NCBI RefSeq assembly: GCF_020523825.1
Contig: NZ_JAJALK010000002.1
Location: 651,174-715,173, forward strand
Reading direction: 5' to 3'
Length of the DNA: 64,000 nucleotides
From: Methylobacterium brachiatum
GTDB lineage: Bacteria > Pseudomonadota > Alphaproteobacteria > Rhizobiales > Beijerinckiaceae
This document shows, in pieces, positions 8,137 through 16,846 of the stretch. Every line of letters starts with the position of its first letter. The first letter of the stretch is position 1. The translations under genes were made by a program, and so were the position numbers. Under the pieces are notes generated by a model, which saw only the letters and a program-made list of their open reading frames with translations, was not told the origin of the DNA and ran no database searches.

Positions 8137-8633
8137 GGCAAGTCCCGGTTTCGAAAGGTCCAGGACCTTTCGCGGGTCCAGGGCGGAGCCCGGGCCTCCG
8201 GGCGACGCCGCACCGAGCCCCATCAAAGCGCTGAGAGCCCTCTGAAATCCCTTTCGTGAGCTTGCGCTCCCGCCCCATCCTGCCGGGCGGTCGCACTGCA
8301 TTTTGAATTCTCTTCCCCTCACGGTGGCGCGAGGCTTGCGAGGCGGCGCCCGTGAGCATGACGACCGCCGATCCCCCGACGCCCTTCCGTATCCCTGCCG
8401 GCCTGCATCCGGCCGGACGACCGCGCGCGCGAACAGGATGCGGATAACTAGAATTCAAATCTCCAAAACCGTCTTGCGGCAGCAGGGAACTGGCGCATGC
8501 TGCTGATCGCGTGAAACGCCAGCCCGCTCCGGCCCCGATACGGGACCGAAGCCTTCCGTCGACCGAGTCACAGGCGCACCCGGGGTGCGGGCCGGTAGCC
8601 GGGATCGCAATCCCACCGGCCAGGGAGATCACG
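8137..8633. other. 497-nt intergenic region rich in hairpins
   Basis: No supported ORF. From left to right it holds a perfect hairpin CGAAAGGTC-CAG-GACCTTTCG (8152-8172), a GC-rich run with repeated GGGTCCAGGGCGGAGCCCGGGCC-type short palindromes, and a long imperfect hairpin CTCACGG..GGCGC / GCGCC..CGTGAG (8318-8356). A lower-GC patch with two GAATTC sites follows (8305-8310 and 8451-8456). The first hairpin could terminate phaZ. The promoter of the binding-protein gene must lie in the right half. The composition looks like a graveyard of dispersed palindromic repeats. Confidence 0.5.
8152..8172 (+). terminator. Hairpin downstream of phaZ (possible terminator or repeat)
   Basis: A 9-bp perfect stem CGAAAGGTC/GACCTTTCG with a 3-nt loop lies 15 nt after the phaZ stop. 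No T tract follows, so it may be a repeat element rather than an intrinsic terminator. Confidence 0.45.
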
Positions 8634-10220
8634 ATGGACCGCAGGACCTTCCTCAAGGGCTCGGCCGCACTCGGGCTGGCAGCACCGCAGATCGCGATGC
8701 CGGCCGTGGCGCAGGGCGCCAAGGTGCTGCGCTTCGTGCCCCAGGCGAACCTCGCCAATTTCGATCCGATCTGGGGCACGCAATACGTCGTGCGCAATGC
8801 CGGCACCCTCGTCTGGGACATGCTCTACGGGGTCGACGCGCAGCTGAAGCCGCAGCGGCAGATGGTCGAATCCGAGGAGGTCTCGGGCGACCAGCTGACC
8901 TGGACCTTCCGGCTCCGCCCCGGCCAGACATTCCATGACGGCGAGCCGGTGCTCGCCAAGGATGTCGTGGCGAGCCTGACCCGCTGGATGGCCCGCGACC
9001 CGATCGGCCTGATGATCCGCGGGATCCAGGACGACCTCGCCGCCGTGGACGACCGGACGTTCCGCTGGCGCCTCAAGAAGCCGTTCCCGAAGCTCCTCTA
9101 CGCGCTCGGCAAGACCAACGCCCCGATGGCCCTGATCATGCCGGAGCGGATCGCCAAGACCGACCCGTTCACGCAGATCACCGAATATGTCGGGTCCGGC
9201 CCGATGACCTTCGTGCGCAACGAATGGGTGCCGGGCGCCCGGGCCGTGTTCCAGAAGTTCGCCGGCTACAAGCCCCGCGCGGAGCCGAATTCCTGGCTGG
9301 CCGGGGGCAAGCACATCCTGGTCGACCGGGTCGAGTGGGTGATCATGCCGGACGCGGCCACCGCCTCGGCGGCCCTGCAGAACGGCGAGGTCGATTGGTG
9401 GGAGAACCCGATCTCCGACCTTGTGCCGCTCCTGCGCAAGAACGCCAACCTCAACGTCGATATCGCCGATCCGCTGGGCAATGTCGGGTCGTTCCGGATG
9501 AACCACCTGTATCCGCCCTTCGACAACCCGAAGATCCGCCAGGCGGTCATGACCGCCATGAATCAGGAGGATTACATGCGGGCGATCGTCGGCGACGACG
9601 ACAGCCTGTGGAAACCGCTACCGGGCTTCTTCACGCCGGGGACGCCGCTCTACAGCGAGGCGGGGGGTGCCCATGTCGGCAAGGGCGACCTAAAGCTCGG
9701 CCAGAAGCTGCTCAAGGAAGCTGGCTACAAGGGCGAGCCGGTGGTCTGCATCGTGGCCCAGGACCAGGGGATCACCAAGGCGCAGGGCGACATCACCGCC
9801 GACCTCTTGAAGCAGATGGGCTTCAACGTCGATTTCGTCGCCACCGACTGGGGCACCACCGGCACCCGCCGGGCCTCCAAGGCGCCGCCGAGCCAGGGCG
9901 GCTGGAACATGTTCCACACCTGGCATGCGGGCGCCGATTGCATCAATCCGGCGGGCTACCCCGCGGTCCGGGCCAGCGGCGACAAGGCCTGGTTCGGCTG
10001 GCCGAACGTCCCGCCCGTGGAGGCGGCCATCGCCGAATGGTTCGACGCGGCCGACCCGGCCGCCGAGAAGGCCGCCATCGACAAGGTCAACGCCGCCGCC
10101 TGCGAGGGCGTGGTCTACGTCCCGACCGGGTTCTTCCTCGGCTACCAGGCCTGGCGCAAGAGCGTCTCGGGCATCGTGAAGGGGCCGATCCCGTTCACCT
10201 GGGGCGTGTCGAAGGCGTGA
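8634..10220 (+). CDS. ABC importer substrate-binding protein, family 5 (peptide/opine type)
   Basis: Periplasmic solute-binding protein of the DppA/OppA family (528 aa). The N-terminus MDRRTFLKGSAALGLAAPQIAMPAVAQG is a twin-arginine signal with likely cleavage after AVAQG/A. Family signatures include WTFRLRPGQTFHDGEPVLAKDV and, further on, DNPKIRQAVMTAMNQEDYM. The start at 8634 has GGGAGATC upstream, while the frame extension to 8511 has no signal character. It heads an importer operon whose permease genes follow after a 194-nt gap holding a palindromic repeat. The ligand cannot be read from sequence; the downstream amidohydrolase suggests an N-acylated or cyclic amide compound. Confidence 0.88.
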   Translation: MDRRTFLKGSAALGLAAPQIAMPAVAQGAKVLRFVPQANLANFDPIWGTQYVVRNAGTLVWDMLYGVDAQLKPQRQMVESEEVSGDQLTWTFRLRPGQTFHDGEPVLAKDVVASLTRWMARDPIGLMIRGIQDDLAAVDDRTFRWRLKKPFPKLLYALGKTNAPMALIMPERIAKTDPFTQITEYVGSGPMTFVRNEWVPGARAVFQKFAGYKPRAEPNSWLAGGKHILVDRVEWVIMPDAATASAALQNGEVDWWENPISDLVPLLRKNANLNVDIADPLGNVGSFRMNHLYPPFDNPKIRQAVMTAMNQEDYMRAIVGDDDSLWKPLPGFFTPGTPLYSEAGGAHVGKGDLKLGQKLLKEAGYKGEPVVCIVAQDQGITKAQGDITADLLKQMGFNVDFVATDWGTTGTRRASKAPPSQGGWNMFHTWHAGADCINPAGYPAVRASGDKAWFGWPNVPPVEAAIAEWFDAADPAAEKAAIDKVNAAACEGVVYVPTGFFLGYQAWRKSVSGIVKGPIPFTWGVSKA

Positions 10221-10258
10221 TGGGACGTCCCGCGGTCATCCCGTTCGGCGCGACACGC

Positions 10259-10355
10259 CCCCTCTCCCGTACGGGAGAGGGCTGGGGTGAGGGATACGCC
10301 CTCTCCGGACAAACCCGTCCCCTCACCCTGTCCCTCTCCCGCACGGGAGAGGGGA
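10259..10355 (+). repeat. 97-bp palindromic repeat, copy 1
   Basis: Two outer hairpins (CCCTCTCCCGTACGGGAGAGGG at the left, CCCTCTCCCGCACGGGAGAGGG at the right) bracket a central half with GGGTGAGGG and CCCTCACCC. It is 93/97 identical to the reverse complement of 13404-13500. It fills the gap between the binding-protein and first permease genes. Such units are typical REP/BIME-like extragenic repeats. Confidence 0.9.
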
Positions 10356-10414
10356 CCTGCGCCCCAGCCGGATGCGGCCCGGGGCGCGGGCGACCGATGA
10401 GATAGGGGAGACCC

Positions 10415-11356
10415 ATGCTCGGCTATATCGGCAGGCGCATCCTGGCCACCATCCCGGTAATGGCGGTGGTCGGCTTGTTCGTCTTCAGCCTCCTCTACTT
10501 CGCCCCCGGCGATCCGGCCGCGATCATCGCGGGCGACCAGGCGACGCCGGAAGACGTGGCGCGCATCCGCGCCTCGCTCGGCCTCGACCGGCCGTTCCTG
10601 GTGCGGTTCGGCGAATGGTCCTGGCAGATCCTCCACGGGGATCTCGGCACCTCGATCTTCACCAACCTGCCGGTCACCACGATGATCGGGCAGCGGGTGC
10701 AGCCGACCGTGTCGCTGATGCTGGTCACCCTGATCCTGGCCATCGTGGTGGCGGTGCCGCTCGGCGTCGTGGCGGCCTGGAAGGCCGGCAGCCTGATCGA
10801 CCGGCTGGTCATGGGACTCGCGGTGCTGGGCTTCTCGGTGCCGGTCTTCGTGGTCGGCTACGTGCTCGCCTACGTGTTCGCCCTCGAGCTCGGCTGGCTG
10901 CCGGTGCAGGGCTACACGCCGATCGAGCAGGGCCTGTGGCCATGGTTCGCGAACCTGATCCTGCCCGCGGTGACGCTCGGCCTCGTCTACATCGCGCTGA
11001 TCGCCCGGGTGACGCGGGCGACTATGCTCGACGTGCTGAGCCAGGATTACGTCCGCACCGCCCGGGCCAAGGGGTTGGCGCAGGGGCCGGTGCTGTTCAT
11101 CCACGCCCTCAAGAACGCCGCGGTGCCGATCGTCACCGTGATCGGCATCGGCATCGCCCTGCTGATCGGCGGCGCCGTGGTCACCGAGACGGTCTTCGCG
11201 ATTCCCGGCCTCGGGCGCCTCACGGTCGATGCGATCCTGCGGCGCGATTACCCCGTCATCCAGGGCGTCGTCCTGCTGTTTAGCTTCGTCTACGTGCTGG
11301 TGAACCTCGCCATCGACCTGTTCTACACCTTGCTCGACCCGAGGATCCGCTATTGA
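10415..11356 (+). CDS. ABC importer permease, DppB type
   Basis: Inner-membrane permease (313 aa) with an N-terminal helix [34 protein letters not shown], the usual start of DppB/OppB proteins. At least five further hydrophobic segments follow. The cytoplasmic EAA loop is [30 protein letters not shown], and the C-terminus is [20 protein letters not shown] precedes the ATG. Its TGA overlaps the start of the next permease, so the two are coupled. Confidence 0.93.
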   Translation: MLGYIGRRILATIPVMAVVGLFVFSLLYFAPGDPAAIIAGDQATPEDVARIRASLGLDRPFLVRFGEWSWQILHGDLGTSIFTNLPVTTMIGQRVQPTVSLMLVTLILAIVVAVPLGVVAAWKAGSLIDRLVMGLAVLGFSVPVFVVGYVLAYVFALELGWLPVQGYTPIEQGLWPWFANLILPAVTLGLVYIALIARVTRATMLDVLSQDYVRTARAKGLAQGPVLFIHALKNAAVPIVTVIGIGIALLIGGAVVTETVFAIPGLGRLTVDAILRRDYPVIQGVVLLFSFVYVLVNLAIDLFYTLLDPRIRY

Positions 11357-12312
11357 CCGCGACCGTCCCGCCTCTCTCCGGTCAGCCCCTCGCCAAGGGG
11401 CCCGTGCCCAAGATGTCGCTCCCCGTCGGCATCGCCATCGCTTGGCCGATGCCGGATGTGATCCTGGCGCGCAAACGCCGGGGGCCGGTCTGGACCTATG
11501 TCCGCCGCAACCCGACCATCGTGGTCGGCGGGATCCTGCTACTGGTCGTGTTCCTAATGGCGGTGCTGGCCCCCTATCTCGGCACCGTCGATCCCACCGC
11601 CCTGGCCCCGGCCAAGCGCACCCGCGTGCCCTCGGCCCAGTACTGGTTCGGCACCGACATGCTCGGCCGGGACATCTACTCGCGGGTGGTCTACGGCGCC
11701 CGGGTCTCGCTGCTGGTCGGCTTCTCGGTGGCGCTCCTCGCCTCGGTGGCAGGGCTCGCGGTCGGGCTGATCTCCGGGATGGTGCGCTGGCTCGACGGCA
11801 TCGTCATGCGGATCGTCGACGGCATGATGTCGATCCCGCCGATCCTGCTGGCCATCACCCTGATGGCGCTCACCCGCGGCTCGGTCCAGAACGTGATCGT
11901 GGCGATCACCATCGCGGAGATCCCCCGGGTCGCCCGGCTGGTCCGGGGCGTCGTGCTGTCCCTGCGCGAGCAGCCCTATGTCGAGGCCGCCGTGACCACG
12001 GGCACGCGCATGCCGGCGATCATCTGGCGCCACATCCTGCCCAACACCCTGGCGCCCATGACCGTGCAGGCGACCTATATCTGCGCCTCCGCGATGATCA
12101 CCGAGGCGATCCTGTCGTTCATCGGTGCGGGCGTGCCGCCCTCGACGCCGTCCTGGGGCAACATCATGGCCGAGGGCCGGGCCCTCTGGCAGGTCAAGTT
12201 CTACATCATCCTGTTCCCGGCGATCTTCCTGTCCATGACGGTGCTCGCGGTGAACCTCGTGGGCGACGGCCTGCGCGACGCCCTCGACCCCCGCATGGCG
12301 AAAGACGCATGA
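11353..12312 (+). CDS. ABC importer permease, DppC type
   Basis: Second permease (319 aa) with the DppC landmarks [29 protein letters not shown] and [22 protein letters not shown], and an EAA loop around [24 protein letters not shown]. The C-terminus is [20 protein letters not shown]. The predicted start is TTG at 11353, overlapping the previous TGA. The N-terminal 36 residues before the first membrane span are longer than usual, and ATG codons at internal Met positions 22 or 33 are alternatives. Confidence 0.9.
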   Translation: MTATVPPLSGQPLAKGPVPKMSLPVGIAIAWPMPDVILARKRRGPVWTYVRRNPTIVVGGILLLVVFLMAVLAPYLGTVDPTALAPAKRTRVPSAQYWFGTDMLGRDIYSRVVYGARVSLLVGFSVALLASVAGLAVGLISGMVRWLDGIVMRIVDGMMSIPPILLAITLMALTRGSVQNVIVAITIAEIPRVARLVRGVVLSLREQPYVEAAVTTGTRMPAIIWRHILPNTLAPMTVQATYICASAMITEAILSFIGAGVPPSTPSWGNIMAEGRALWQVKFYIILFPAIFLSMTVLAVNLVGDGLRDALDPRMAKDA

Positions 12313-13322
12313 GGAGCCCCGGCGTGAACGGCGTACCCCTCCTCTCCATCGAGAACCTGCAGGTCCATTTCCGAACCCCCGACGGAGCCAACCGGGCGGT
12401 GGACGGCGTGTCCTTCGCGATCCAGGCCGGCGAGACCCTGGCGATCGTCGGCGAATCCGGCTGCGGCAAGTCGGTGACCGCGATGTCGATCCTGCGGCTC
12501 CTGCCCGAGCCGCCGGCCAGCATCGCCGGCGCCATCCGGTTCGAAGGAAAAAACCTCCTCGACCTGCCCATCAAGGCGATGCGCAAGATCCGCGGCAACG
12601 ACATCAGCGTCATCTTCCAGGAACCGATGACCAGCCTGAACCCGGTGCTGACGGTCGGCCGCCAGATCGGTGAGACCTTAAGGCTGCACCAGGGCCTCAG
12701 CCGGCGCGAGGCCGAGGCGCGGGCGGTGGAGATGCTGACGCTGGTCGGCATCCCCGAACCCGGGCGCCGGGTCCGGGAATACCCGCATCAGCTCTCGGGC
12801 GGCATGCGCCAGCGGGTGATGATCGCCATCGCGCTCGCCTGCTCGCCCAAGCTCCTGATCGCGGACGAGCCGACCACGGCGCTCGACGTGACCATCCAGG
12901 CTCAGATCCTCGACCTGATGCGCGACCTGAAGCGCCGGGTCGGCGCCGCGATCATGCTGATCACCCACGATCTCGGCGTGGTCGCCGAGGTCGCCGACCG
13001 GGTGGTGGTGATGTATGCTGGCCGGAAGGTCGAGGAGGCGCCGGTCCGCGACCTGTTCCGGGCGCCGCGCCACCCCTACACCCGCGGGCTGATGGGGGCG
13101 GTGCCCAAGCTCGGTGCGGTCGAGCACGGCGCCACCGAGCGGCTCGCCGAGATTCCCGGCATGGTCCCGAGCCTGAAGCAGCGGATCGAGGGCTGCGTCT
13201 TCGCCGGCCGCTGCCCGGACGTGACCGACCTGTGCCGCACCTACGCCCCGGCCCTGGAGCCGAAGGCCCCGGCCCACCTCGCTGCCTGCCACTACGCGCC
13301 CAAGGACGCCCTCGCGGCATGA
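12309..13322 (+). CDS. ABC importer ATPase, DppD type
   Basis: ATP-binding subunit (337 aa) with Walker [10 protein letters not shown]-loop [13 protein letters not shown], signature [12 protein letters not shown], Walker [13 protein letters not shown] and H-loop LITHDLG. The C-terminal oligopeptide-type domain contains the cysteine cluster [14 protein letters not shown]. The ATG at 12309 overlaps the preceding stop as ATGA. A GTG at 12324 with GAGGAG in front is an alternative start that would remove five residues. A copy of the 97-bp repeat follows its stop, separating it from the second ATPase gene. Confidence 0.92.
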   Translation: MRSPGVNGVPLLSIENLQVHFRTPDGANRAVDGVSFAIQAGETLAIVGESGCGKSVTAMSILRLLPEPPASIAGAIRFEGKNLLDLPIKAMRKIRGNDISVIFQEPMTSLNPVLTVGRQIGETLRLHQGLSRREAEARAVEMLTLVGIPEPGRRVREYPHQLSGGMRQRVMIAIALACSPKLLIADEPTTALDVTIQAQILDLMRDLKRRVGAAIMLITHDLGVVAEVADRVVVMYAGRKVEEAPVRDLFRAPRHPYTRGLMGAVPKLGAVEHGATERLAEIPGMVPSLKQRIEGCVFAGRCPDVTDLCRTYAPALEPKAPAHLAACHYAPKDALAA

Positions 13323-13403
13323 TGGTTTGTGACTTGGCTGGCGCAGAATCCCTTCGCCTTCGCAGCGGCCGTCGAATTCACGGGATGCCGGATGCGGCGC
13401 GGG

Positions 13404-13500
13404 TCCCCTCTCCCGTGCGGGAGAGGGACAGGGTGAGGGGACAGGTTTGTCCGGAGAGGGCGTATCCCTCACCCCAACCCTCTCCCGCCCGGGAGAGGGG
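13404..13500 (-). repeat. 97-bp palindromic repeat, copy 2 (inverted relative to copy 1)
   Basis: Its reverse complement matches 10259-10355 at 93 of 97 positions. The four differences are in the left hairpin loop (two bases) and two C-to-T changes. It lies in the 271-nt gap between the two ATPase genes. Confidence 0.9.
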
Positions 13501-13593
13501 GTACGTCATCGCCGACACAAGGCGCGGTGAGAGCCTTCCTGCCCGCAGAGGGGAATGGGTCGCCACGGTCGACGCGATCCTGGGAGGCCGCCC

Positions 13594-14598
13594 GTGACCA
13601 CGACCGCCCGCACGCTCCTCCAGGTCAACGACCTGAAAAAGCACTTCGCCCTCGGCGGCGGCCTGTTCGGCCGGTCCGCCCGGGTGCTGAAGGCGGTGGA
13701 TGGCCTGTCCTTCACGGTGGACCGGGGCGAGACCCTCTCGCTGGTCGGCGAATCCGGTTGCGGCAAGTCCACGGTCGCCAAGGCGCTGATGCGCCTCTAC
13801 ACCCCGACGGCCGGGCAGGTTGTGCTGGCGGGCCGGCGCATCGACGACCTTTCGGCCGGCACCCTGCGGCCCCTGCGCCGCCGGATGCAGATGGTGTTCC
13901 AGGACCCTTTCTCCTCGCTCAACCCGCGGATGCGGGTGCGGGCGATCCTGGCCGAGCCGATCCGCAATTTCGGCCTGGCCCAGGGCTCGGCCGACCTCGA
14001 GACGAAGCTCGCCGCCCTGATGGAGCGGGTCGGCCTGCCGCGGGAGGCCCTGGGGCGCTGGCCCCACGAATTCTCCGGCGGCCAGCGCCAGCGCATCGGC
14101 ATCGCCCGGGCGCTCGCCGCCGAGCCGGACCTGATCATCTGCGACGAGGCGGTCTCGGCGCTCGACGTCTCGGTGAAGGCCCAGATCGTCAACCTGCTGC
14201 GCGACCTGCAGCGCGAGCTCGACCTCGCCATGCTGTTCATCTCGCACGACCTCGCCATCGTCGAGCACATGACCCACCGGGTGGCCGTGATGTATCTCGG
14301 CAAGATCGTCGAGATCGGCCCGCGCCGGGAGCTGTTCCTGGCCCCGAAGCACCCCTACACGCAGGCGCTGCTCTCGGCGGTGCCGATCCCGGAGCCCGGG
14401 GCCGGGCGCACGCGCATCGTGCTCAAGGGCGACGTCCCGAGCCCGATCAACCCGCCCAGCGGCTGCCGCTTCCACACCCGCTGCCCGCAGGCCTTCGACC
14501 GCTGCCGGGTCGAGGAGCCGACCCTGGATCCCGTGGGCGCCGGCCACCTCGCCGCCTGCCACCTCAACGACGCGGCCGTGCCGGCCCAGGCGGCCTGA
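13594..14598 (+). CDS. ABC importer ATPase, DppF type
   Basis: Second ATP-binding subunit (334 aa) with Walker [11 protein letters not shown]-loop MVFQDPFSSLNPRM, signature FSGGQRQRIGIARAL, Walker B LIICDEAVSALDVS and H-loop FISHDLA. A C-terminal cysteine cluster (CRFHTRCPQAFDRC) is typical of OppF/DppF. The start is GTG at 13594 with GGGAGG 6 bases upstream. The longer frame from 13555 lacks a ribosome-binding site. Together with the DppD-like protein it forms the heterodimeric engine of the importer. Confidence 0.92.
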   Translation: MTTTARTLLQVNDLKKHFALGGGLFGRSARVLKAVDGLSFTVDRGETLSLVGESGCGKSTVAKALMRLYTPTAGQVVLAGRRIDDLSAGTLRPLRRRMQMVFQDPFSSLNPRMRVRAILAEPIRNFGLAQGSADLETKLAALMERVGLPREALGRWPHEFSGGQRQRIGIARALAAEPDLIICDEAVSALDVSVKAQIVNLLRDLQRELDLAMLFISHDLAIVEHMTHRVAVMYLGKIVEIGPRRELFLAPKHPYTQALLSAVPIPEPGAGRTRIVLKGDVPSPINPPSGCRFHTRCPQAFDRCRVEEPTLDPVGAGHLAACHLNDAAVPAQAA

Positions 14599-14635
14599 CG
14601 GATCGGATCCCTGCAGACGGCTTTTGGAGACAACC

Positions 14636-15775
14636 GTGCATCACGACCTCATCCTGAAGGGCGCGCGGGTGATCGACCCGTCGCAGAACCATGACGGCGT
14701 CTGCGACGTCGCCTTCGCGGAGGGCCGCGTCTCGGGCTTCGGCCGCGACCTGCCGGCCGGACCCGCCACGCAGGTCCGCGACATGGCGGGCGCCATCGTC
14801 ACCCCGGGGCTGATCGACCTGCACACCCATGTCTACTGGGGCGGCACCTCGATCGGGATCGATGCCGACGAATTCTGCCGCACCTCCGGGGTGACCACCT
14901 CGGTCGATACCGGCAGCGCCGGGCCGGGCAATTTCGCCGGCTTCCGCAAGCACGTGATCGACCGCTCGGAGGCGCGGATCCTCGCCTACCTTCACGTGTC
15001 GTTCGCCGGCATCTTCGCCTTCTCCAAGACGATCATGGTCGGCGAGAGCAGGGACCCGCAGCTCATGGCGCCCCGCGAGGCGGTGGAGGTGGCCGAGGCC
15101 AACCGCGACGTGATCGTCGGCATCAAGGTCCGGGTCGGGCGCAACTCCTCCGGGGACCAGGGCACCGCGCCGCTCAACATCGCCCTCCAGGTCGCGGAAG
15201 AGACCGGCCTGCCGCTGATGGCCCATATCGACGAGCCGCCGCCGAGCTACGAGGAGGTGCTGGCCATGCTGCGCCCCGGCGACGTGCTGACCCACGCCTT
15301 CCGGCCGTTCCCGAATTCCCCCGTGACCGCGCAGGGCGCGGTCAAGCCGGCGCTCCGCGACGCCCGGGCCCGGGGCGTGCTGTTCGATATTGGCCACGGC
15401 AAGGGCTCGTTCGCGTTCAAGACCGCCCGGGCCATGCTGGCCGGCGGCTTCCTGCCGGACACGATCTCGTCCGACGTGCACCAGCTCTGCATCGACGGCC
15501 CCGCCTTCGACCAGGTCACCACCATGTCGAAGATGCTCTGCCTCGGCATGAGCCTGCACGACGTCATCGCCGCCTCCACGGTCAACGCCGCCGTGGCGCT
15601 CAAGCGGATGGAATACGGCACTCTGAAAGTCGGCGCGCTCGGCGACGCCACCGTGCTGTCGGTCCGGGACGGCGCGTTCGACTACATGGACACAAGGGGC
15701 GAGCACATGACCGGCGCCCAGCGGATCTTTTCCGAGGGCGTGGTGCTGCGGGGTCGGTGGTGGCACCCGGTCTAA
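14636..15775 (+). CDS. Amidohydrolase/deacetylase family metallohydrolase
   Basis: Cytoplasmic enzyme (379 aa) of the amidohydrolase superfamily, the group of Atu3266/EF0837 rather than dihydroorotase proper. It starts with a small beta domain (LILKGARVIDPSQN), followed by the metal-binding HxH in LIDLHTHVYWGGTS. A Lys in VGIKVRVG probably serves as the carboxylated bridging ligand. Further metal His are in MAHIDEPP and THAF, and the catalytic Asp is in ISSDVHQ. GTG at 14636 has GGAGA five bases upstream, whereas TTG at 14624 overlaps that site. It closes the importer operon, so it probably acts on the imported compound. The substrate is unknown. Confidence 0.85.
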   Translation: MHHDLILKGARVIDPSQNHDGVCDVAFAEGRVSGFGRDLPAGPATQVRDMAGAIVTPGLIDLHTHVYWGGTSIGIDADEFCRTSGVTTSVDTGSAGPGNFAGFRKHVIDRSEARILAYLHVSFAGIFAFSKTIMVGESRDPQLMAPREAVEVAEANRDVIVGIKVRVGRNSSGDQGTAPLNIALQVAEETGLPLMAHIDEPPPSYEEVLAMLRPGDVLTHAFRPFPNSPVTAQGAVKPALRDARARGVLFDIGHGKGSFAFKTARAMLAGGFLPDTISSDVHQLCIDGPAFDQVTTMSKMLCLGMSLHDVIAASTVNAAVALKRMEYGTLKVGALGDATVLSVRDGAFDYMDTRGEHMTGAQRIFSEGVVLRGRWWHPV

Positions 15776-16075
15776 GATGGGGAGGCACGCTCGCCATGAC
15801 GGTGCGGGACCATCGAACGGGCGCTTCGGCCGGGAGATGCACGAAAGACGCTCCTTCGGCTGCCCGCCGGGAACGGCTCTGTCAGATATTCCCGACCCTG
15901 AGCGGCAGACCGGGATAGACGAAACAATCGGGCTGATCCGGACAGCAATCCTGGTTTATCAAGAATACGCCGCTTTACAGCCTCTCCTCGCCGACCCTAC
16001 ACTTTCCCGTGAGGCCCGGACCATCTCCGGGCCATCAGCGACACGCGGCTCAAGCTGCGGCGCCAGGGAGGATGG
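15776..16075. other. Intergenic region before the second ABC operon
   Basis: A 300-nt gap. The right part (15900-16020) is less GC-rich and probably contains the promoter, but I could not place -35/-10 boxes with confidence. A frame open at 15777-16166 runs into the ATPase gene in another phase and is not credible. No binding-protein gene is present. Confidence 0.5.
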
Positions 16076-16846
16076 ATGGGTACGGGTCAGCCTCTGCTGG
16101 AGGTCGACGGCGTCACGCTCCGCTACAAGACGCCCGAGCACCTCGTCACGGCCACCTACCGGGTGAGCTTCAAGGTCTGGCCCGGAGACCGGTTCGTCCT
16201 GCTCGGGCCGTCCGGCTGCGGAAAGTCGACCCTGCTCAAGGCGGTCGGCGGCTACATGGCCCCCACCGAGGGGGAGATCCGGCTGAAAGGCCGCCCGGTG
16301 ACCGAGCCCGGGCCCGACCGGATGATGGTGTTCCAGGAATTCGACCAGCTCCTGCCGTGGAAGACGGTCCGGCAGAACGTGGTCTTCGCCCTCGAAGCCT
16401 CGGGCCGGCTGAAAGGCCGCCAGGCGCTGGAGCGGGCCAACCTCTACATCGACAAGGTCAACCTCACGAAGTTCGCCGACAGCTACCCGCACACCCTGTC
16501 GGGCGGGATGAAGCAGCGCGTCGCCATCGCCCGCGGCATGGCGATGGAGCCCGACATCCTGCTGATGGACGAGCCGTTCGCGGCGCTCGACGCGCTCACC
16601 CGGCGGCGCATGCAGGACGAACTGCTGATGCTCTGGGAGGAGACACGCTTCACGGTCCTGTTCGTGACGCACTCGATCCCCGAGGCGATCAAGGTCGGCT
16701 CGCGCATCCTGCTGCTCTCGCCCCATCCCGGCGAGGTCAAGGCCGAGCTCAACAGCGCCGCCACTCCGGAGGCGGCGCTGCGGCTCGAGAACCGCATCCA
16801 GCAGATGCTGTTCTCCGAGGAGATCCAGGAGGCCGAGAATGTCTAG
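16076..16846 (+). CDS. ABC importer ATPase, nitrate/sulfonate/taurine type
   Basis: ATP-binding subunit (256 aa) of the SsuB/TauB/NrtD family. It has Walker A GPSGCGKST, Q-loop MVFQEFDQLLPWKTV, signature LSGGMKQRVAIARGMA, Walker B ILLMDEPFAALDALTR and H-loop FVTHSIPEA. The FDQLLPWKT segment after the Q-loop is characteristic of this family. It overlaps the permease gene by 8 bases. No periplasmic binding protein is encoded next to it, so it must use one encoded elsewhere or an undetected partner. Position before sulfite-oxidising genes suggests an organosulfonate substrate, but this is inference. Confidence 0.88.
   Translation: MGTGQPLLEVDGVTLRYKTPEHLVTATYRVSFKVWPGDRFVLLGPSGCGKSTLLKAVGGYMAPTEGEIRLKGRPVTEPGPDRMMVFQEFDQLLPWKTVRQNVVFALEASGRLKGRQALERANLYIDKVNLTKFADSYPHTLSGGMKQRVAIARGMAMEPDILLMDEPFAALDALTRRRMQDELLMLWEETRFTVLFVTHSIPEAIKVGSRILLLSPHPGEVKAELNSAATPEAALRLENRIQQMLFSEEIQEAENV

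Noticed and set aside
10202..13500. CRISPR-like appearance of the repeated palindromes
   Set aside because: Only two copies 3 kb apart in opposite orientation, with genes between; no direct repeats or spacers.
15777..16166. ORF of 129 codons before the sulfonate-type ATPase
   Set aside because: It overlaps the ATPase gene in another phase, has no ribosome-binding site and becomes Ser/Arg-rich where it overlaps.
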